64,000 nt of DNA. It comes from Georgenia subflava. GTDB taxonomy: Bacteria > Actinomycetota > Actinomycetes > Actinomycetales > Actinomycetaceae. The translations under genes and the position numbers were made by a program. The notes under the pieces are model-generated. The model made no database searches. It worked only from the letters and a program-made list of their open reading frames with translations, and was not told the DNA's origin. Of the stretch, positions 60,401 through 64,000 are shown piece after piece. Positions within the stretch are counted from its first letter, which is position 1. Every line of letters starts with the position of its first letter. The stretch lies in assembly GCF_009193155.1 (NCBI RefSeq), contig NZ_VUKD01000001.1, forward strand, positions 806,001 to 870,000. Direction: 5' to 3'.

Positions 60401-60789
60401 CGCAGGTCGTCGGCGTCGGCGGCGCCGAGGTACCGGCCGAGCGGGGCGCACCACGGCTCGGCGGCATGGGCGTCGATGACCTCGAGCAGCGGCCAGGTGA
60501 GCCGGTCGGTCTGCCACGGGTCGTCGTCGGGGACGCCGGTGACGGTGGCGAGGACGTCGGCGACGAGCCGGGCCGGGGAGCCGAACGTGACGTTGGCGCA
60601 CACGCCCGGTTCGCCGTCGGGGCCGGCGCCGAGGAGGTGGGACAGGCGCTGGGCGAGCCAGCGCTCCACGCCGCGCGTGGGCACGGCGACGACGTCGGGG
60701 GTGAACGGGTCCTCGGGCGGGTCCGCGAGCAGGGCGGCGAGCGGTGCGACGAGCGCGTCCGCGCGCTCCGACCGGTGCAGGTGCAGCAC
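57406..60789 (-). CDS. recC: Exodeoxyribonuclease V gamma subunit, RecC
   Basis: About 1127 residues from GTG 60789 (VLHLHRSERADALV), with GGGGAG at 8-nt spacing; an in-frame ATG 18 codons earlier would give an atypical extension. FTPDVVAVPTRGVERWLAQRLSHLLG, GDGSVQVHSCHGLARQVDVLREVLAALFAD and VICLLGVDDGAFPRG-type segments match RecC, with the C-terminal inactive nuclease fold (SLRSLALREPLPVPVPVACTYA). It recognises the recombination hotspot and holds the other two subunits. It is first in the recCBD operon. Confidence 0.92.
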   Translation of the reverse strand: MLHLHRSERADALVAPLAALLADPPEDPFTPDVVAVPTRGVERWLAQRLSHLLGAGPDGEPGVCANVTFGSPARLVADVLATVTGVPDDDPWQTDRLTWPLLEVIDAHAAEPWCAPLGRYLGAADADDLRRGRRLGAARHLARLFASYAAQRPDMVRAWAEGRDDDGAGAPVPGDLVWQVELWRRLRDHVGEPSPAERLDDALRAVSETPAAVDLPDRISVFGPTRLPEDQLRVLRALAVHRDVHLWLPHPSPALWDRVAAAGAPVSPRRREQDHHAEHPLLASMARDATELETRLTAAEDDGGVTVAHHRPPARAGNLLGALQERLAADDPEAEPHTLATGDGSVQVHSCHGLARQVDVLREVLAALFADDPTLEPRDVIVMCPDVEAVAPLITASFGLAPDGATDVHPGHTMRVRLADRAPGRTNPVLTLLATLLNLADGRVTASEVLDLAAAEPVRRRFRFSDDDLDRIRDWSVTAGVRWGEDGGRRARFDLPGVLQGTWQVALDRILLGAAMAEEDHRYVGHALPLDDVDSTDIDLAGRLAEHVDRLTATLADLDGAHPLDHWLDVLDRAVTHLADTAPADSWQVVQARRVLGDVRLHAAGEHPGSELRLPDLRALLADRLAGRPSRAGFRTGALTVCSLEPMRAVPHRVVCLLGVDDGAFPRGTRQDGDDILLRDPCIGERDRRSEDRQLFLDAVTAAEDHLVVLYSGAHERTGADRPPAVPVGELLDALDRAATTADGASVREHVLRRHPLQVVDERNFVPGALGRDDQPFSFDAVSHRAAVAGRGERVDRPPFLTEPLPAPAADLDGAAGTVDLTDLIAMLEHPVKFFLRHRLGLSVAGEVAEVDDRLPLTLDPLDAWATGERFLQARLEGVPDSRAINAEWRRGTAPPKELGRTALLDVGNRVVPIADAARAERSDGAEAVDVVVDLPSGVTLAGTVPGVHGTTVLRATYSRLAPKHRLRAWVQLLALAAAHPGRPWRTATVGRPTHNRPGVYVARLTAPGQAEALDLLDRLVSLRSLALREPLPVPVPVACTYATARYGGDSVDMALVDAHRAWSGDQFLREDEHHVICWGPGAGLDDILGVPTEAEQAWFPDDRTRLGVLARRVWQPLLAHEQVDKP

Positions 60790-60953
60790 TACCTCGACTC
60801 CCCCGTTGGCTTCTGGGCCAAGACTATGTCGCTCCACCGACATCCGCGGTCGCTCCGTGGCCCGGAGCGCGTCAGTGCCCGCCGCCCGGCGACGGACTCA
60901 CCGGACGACGGGCCAGCACTACCTACCTGGGCAGGTCAGCTCGGCCGGCCGCC

Positions 60954-63296
60954 CTATCGGGGCGTGGTCAGGCGCAGCTCCACCGGCACGCCGTCGCGTC
61001 CGGCGACGTCGACGACGACACGCACGCCCCCCTCCTCCTCGACCAGCTGGACCCCCTCGCCGTGGACCTTCGCGAACGACACGCCCTTTACGACGAGCTC
61101 AAGTGAGTGCGCCTGGTGCGTCGGGTCGCTGATCGCCGCGGCGATCGTGCCCGCCGTCCGGTGCACGATCACGCTCGCCGGCGCGGAGACCGTGTAGTCG
61201 CCGACGGTGCCCGCCTGCCAGAAGTTCACCGCGGTGCGGCGGCCCAGGCGCACGGCCTGGGCGGCGGCGTCGTTGCGCAGCACCTCCACGGGGGGTCGGC
61301 CGGACCGTGCCCGCGTGGTCGCGGCGTCCGCCGTCGGGAGGACGACGTACGCGTAGGTATCGGTCCCCTCGTGCACCGCCTCGAGCGTGGCGTACACCCG
61401 CTCGTGGACACCCGTGCTGCCGCCCTTGTTGTTGCGGCTCCACGACCCCTGGAGCGTCCGGACGCTCGCGCGCAGCGCGGGCACGTCGAGCAGGACGTAG
61501 CCCCCGACGCCCTCGACGTGCGCCCAGCGGGCGTCCGTCAGGGTCGTCGGACCGGTGACCTCGCCGCCGTCGACGAGCAGCCGGCGCGGTGCGGTCCCGA
61601 GGTTGCGGTGCTCGAGCACCGTCTTGACCTCGGCGCCGGAGCCGGTGGTGATGTCGGAGCCGAGGGCCACGACCATGTCCTCGACGAACCACCAGGTCTT
61701 GCGGGCCTGCAGGCCGGTGCCGCCCGGGCCGATCAGGTGCTGCCCGGCCAGGGCGGAGCCGTCCAGGACCGCCCCTCCGGTCCACTCGTTGGGCGGCGTC
61801 GCCTCCCCCCACTGCCCCTCGACCCCGTCCGGCAGCGCAGTGGTGTCGACGGTCGTCCCGGGCGGTGCGGCGAGGTCGCTCGTCGACCAGAACTCGTCGT
61901 CGAAGTGGCGGTCGTCGTCGGCGAGGTAGAGGTAGGTCATCCCCTGGCTGGTCTGGTACCCCTTCTCGTTCTCGCCGTTGCCGCACTCGTACCAGGCGAT
62001 CCGGTTGCTGCACATGGCCAGGGCCATGCCCCAGCCCTCACCGCGGTAGACCATCCGGTCCATCGCCGGGAAGAACCAGGGCGTCGGGTCGTCGTCGACC
62101 GGCGCCACCGACGAGGCCAGGAGCTCCTTGGCCAGCGCCAGCCGCCCGACGGAGGCGCCGTCGAGGATCGAGGTGTAGTCGTTGGACTCGAGCCAGTGCC
62201 GGCACCGCCCCCGCCACCGCTCGGCGGTCTGCGCGTCCACGGCGCGGGCGAGCATGAGGATCGCCTCGACCGCCATGAAGCCGTTGTCGTAGCTGCGCTC
62301 CTTCTCCCGGGAGACGGCACGGCCACGGACCGCGTCCATCATCTGCCCCTGGTAGACCAGCGGGGCGAACGACTCCTCGACGGAGTCGGTGAGGATGACC
62401 CGCGACGGGTCGTCGACGTCGTGCGACGTGGCGGCCAGCAGCGCGAAGAGCCGCGCCAGCCCGCGCAGGAGGACAAGACCGTAGGTACCGGTGTACCCGA
62501 TGGTCGAGTGCTGGACGAACGAGCCGTCGCGGTAGAAGCCGTTCCCGCTGCTCACGTACTGCCACGTCGCGCTGAGGCCGGCGACGGCGTGCGCCAGACG
62601 CTCGGTGTCGCCCCCGACGATCGAGCGCACGATGACGGCCTGGCACAGGTCGACCCGGTTGGCGCCCTCGGAGAGCTGCTTGCCGCGGCTGTCCGGGAAC
62701 TGGTACCAGGGGTCGGGCACGTAGAAGTCGATGGCGGCGCAGTACGAGTCGAGGTCGGCCTGGTCGATGTGGTCGCGGAGCAGCGCCATCGTGTCCGCCA
62801 GGGAACGGGTCGCGCCGATCTCCCACGCCCACCAGTTGCCGAACTCCGGCTGGCCGGGGTTGTAGACGAGCCGGTTGGTCTCCCGCAGGGCCACGAGGCA
62901 CTCGTCGAGGAGGGCCTCGGAGCCGTAGAAGGCGGACCCGGGTGTCGCCCACTGCGTCGCCATCGCCGCGATCCGCAGGTAGGTCGTGCGAATGTTGTTC
63001 TCGGCCGTGAAGGGCAGGTCGACGAACGTCAGGTCGCTGCCGACGGCGGCGAGCTGGGCGCGATGGCCCGCGACCTGGTCGTCGGCGGACGCGATCCGCG
63101 CCGCGAAGTCGGGGTCGCCCGGCACGAGGAGGTCTCGGCCGGTGAGCTGGTCGACCCAGCGCAGGCGCAGGGTCTGAAGCTCCTGGTCACCGAGCTGGGG
63201 AGCCGCGTGGGCGACCCCGGTCATCGCGTCGCCGACGAGCGCGGCGATTCCGACGGCGCCCATGCCCTGGAACATCTGACGTCGGGACAGCTGCAT
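60954..63296 (-). CDS. Polysaccharide lyase family 8 enzyme (hyaluronate/chondroitin/xanthan lyase type)
   Basis: 780 residues from ATG 63296 with GAAGGAGA. The N-terminus has a twin-arginine-like signal (SRRQMFQG; Arg5-Arg6) and AHAA cleavage site. Asn213, His263 and Tyr272 have the 50- and 9-residue spacings of the PL8 catalytic triad, and Trp155-Trp156 lie at the place of the aromatic patch. YECGNGENEKGYQTSQGMTYLYLADD is a second PL8 landmark in the C-terminal half. It cleaves uronic-acid-containing polysaccharides outside the cell by beta-elimination. A sulfatase gene lies directly upstream, suggesting a sulfated glycosaminoglycan or similar polymer. Confidence 0.9.
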   Translation of the reverse strand: MQLSRRQMFQGMGAVGIAALVGDAMTGVAHAAPQLGDQELQTLRLRWVDQLTGRDLLVPGDPDFAARIASADDQVAGHRAQLAAVGSDLTFVDLPFTAENNIRTTYLRIAAMATQWATPGSAFYGSEALLDECLVALRETNRLVYNPGQPEFGNWWAWEIGATRSLADTMALLRDHIDQADLDSYCAAIDFYVPDPWYQFPDSRGKQLSEGANRVDLCQAVIVRSIVGGDTERLAHAVAGLSATWQYVSSGNGFYRDGSFVQHSTIGYTGTYGLVLLRGLARLFALLAATSHDVDDPSRVILTDSVEESFAPLVYQGQMMDAVRGRAVSREKERSYDNGFMAVEAILMLARAVDAQTAERWRGRCRHWLESNDYTSILDGASVGRLALAKELLASSVAPVDDDPTPWFFPAMDRMVYRGEGWGMALAMCSNRIAWYECGNGENEKGYQTSQGMTYLYLADDDRHFDDEFWSTSDLAAPPGTTVDTTALPDGVEGQWGEATPPNEWTGGAVLDGSALAGQHLIGPGGTGLQARKTWWFVEDMVVALGSDITTGSGAEVKTVLEHRNLGTAPRRLLVDGGEVTGPTTLTDARWAHVEGVGGYVLLDVPALRASVRTLQGSWSRNNKGGSTGVHERVYATLEAVHEGTDTYAYVVLPTADAATTRARSGRPPVEVLRNDAAAQAVRLGRRTAVNFWQAGTVGDYTVSAPASVIVHRTAGTIAAAISDPTHQAHSLELVVKGVSFAKVHGEGVQLVEEEGGVRVVVDVAGRDGVPVELRLTTPR

Positions 63297-63410
63297 CGCA
63301 CTTCTCCTTCGTTGGATGGGTGTTGCGCTTGCGGGTGCCGGACGGGGTGCGCGCAGCCACTGACGGTGCTGCGCCGGTCGATCAGGTCTCGTCCGGCGGC
63401 CGTGGTGCCC

Positions 63411-64000
63411 CTACAGGCCCACGGAGTTCTCGACGGCGGTCTCCGGCCGCACGCGGTCGTCCTCGGGGATGTCTCCGCTCATCGCGAGCCACTGGGCGAA
63501 CCGGTCGCCCCGGTCGACGAGCTCGCGGTAGAGGCGGCGGCGCAGCGCCGTGTGCACGGCGCCGTAGACCGGCGCCGCGATGACGTTGCGCAGCTCGTGC
63601 GGGTCCTCGTGCAGGTCGTAGAGCTCGTCGGTGCCGCCGGGGTTGACGACGAGCTTGTACCGGCGGTCGCGCACCATCCGCTGGGAGTACTGGAAGTGGT
63701 GGCCGTGGAACTCGGCGACGACGACGTCGGACCCGGCGTGCTCCGCCGGCCGCAGCAGGCTCCGCCCGCGGCTGTGCGAGCGCGGCGAGCCGGCGACGTC
63801 GAGGACCGTGGCGTGCAGGTCGATGAGCGTCACGAGCTCGTCCGAGCGGGTCGGCTGCTGCCCGGGTGCGGCGAGGACCAGGGGGATGCGGTAGATGTCC
63901 TCGTACATCGCCGGGCCCTTGTCGTTGAGCCGGTGCGCGCCGGTGAACTCCCCGTGGTCGGCCGTGAAGGCGAGGACCGTCGAGTCGGTGAGCCCGCACT
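63411..64000 (-). CDS. Sulfatase (alkaline-phosphatase superfamily), C-terminal part
   Basis: The gene enters from the right edge; about 196 codons are visible, with the 5-prime part and the formylglycine site missing. STVLAFTADHGEFTGAH is the conserved FTxDHGE metal motif of sulfatases, followed by KGPAMYEDIYRIPLVLAAPG and YKLVVNPGGTDELYDLHEDPHELRNV, the typical C-terminal signature. It removes sulfate from carbohydrates. It ends 114 bases before the PL8 gene on the same strand, so both are probably in one operon acting on one polymer. ATG 63908 is internal, not the start. Confidence 0.9.
   Translation of the reverse strand, partial: CGLTDSTVLAFTADHGEFTGAHRLNDKGPAMYEDIYRIPLVLAAPGQQPTRSDELVTLIDLHATVLDVAGSPRSHSRGRSLLRPAEHAGSDVVVAEFHGHHFQYSQRMVRDRRYKLVVNPGGTDELYDLHEDPHELRNVIAAPVYGAVHTALRRRLYRELVDRGDRFAQWLAMSGDIPEDDRVRPETAVENSVGL

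Noticed and set aside
54095-61197. Two giant plus-strand frames opposite recB and recC
   Set aside because: RecB and RecC motifs are clear on the minus strand; the plus frames have no domains and low-complexity content.
1-64000. Search for tRNA, rRNA, insertion sequences, integrases, attachment repeats and CRISPR arrays
   Set aside because: None seen by eye. Short tRNAs could be missed without a covariance search, but no cloverleaf-like segment was noticed in the intergenic regions.

Overview
This 64 kb window comes from a high-GC (roughly 70 percent or more by eye) Gram-positive genome. Many GTG and TTG starts, 4-bp ATGA/GTGA stop-start overlaps, strong purine-rich ribosome sites, LacI-regulated sugar loci and RecBCD point to an Actinomycetota, probably a soil or plant-litter Micrococcales relative (Georgenia/Cellulomonas-like). 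The taxonomy is inference. It is a chromosomal stretch rich in catabolic islands. I saw no rRNA, tRNA, CRISPR array, phage or insertion sequence.

Layout. 1-7990: a carbohydrate or alicyclic-acid locus with LacI-type operators. A leftward Gfo/Idh dehydrogenase, DUF993 and TIM-barrel operon is followed by a leftward ACMSD-like amidohydrolase, and then by a rightward SDR, CoA-transferase, crotonase and AroE-like operon. 8003-18091: housekeeping and accessory genes, including DUF421, a degenerate beta-lactamase-fold lipoprotein with a (Gly-Pro)12 tether, DUF1232, DoxX, a two-domain VOC protein, an ABC-2 exporter, two membrane proteins, a lower-GC putative modification-dependent HNH nuclease, and thymidine kinase. 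18173-31442: glycoside use. It holds a GH3 glycosidase, TetR plus a GT1-type glycosyltransferase, a cytidylate-kinase-like protein, two GPH sugar symporters flanking a leftward operon of three TIM-barrel isomerases and a Gfo/Idh dehydrogenase, and a second Gfo/Idh gene.

31592-43077: a peripheral aromatic or N-heterocycle locus. A tightly coupled eight-gene operon (Ldh-type dehydrogenase, SDR, flavin hydroxylase, two cupins, RidA-like, FAH hydrolase, ACMSD-like amidohydrolase) and a divergently controlled NMT1-type ABC importer plus FCD-GntR regulator share a near-identical 15-bp operator. 43515-47641: a second CoA-transferase, crotonase, SDR module ending in its own LacI regulator, with two phased LacI operators in front. 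47902-51783: small enzymes, a secreted Excalibur/HNH nuclease and an HSL-type esterase. 51966-60789: recC-recB-recD. 60954-64000: a polysaccharide lyase 8 and a truncated sulfatase, suggesting use of a sulfated or uronic polysaccharide.

The best candidates for something undescribed are the GntR-controlled oxygenase operon with two unusual cupins and an arginine-less RidA protein, the two paralogous CoA-transfer/crotonase/SDR modules under different LacI operators, and the solitary zinc-ribbon HNH nuclease.
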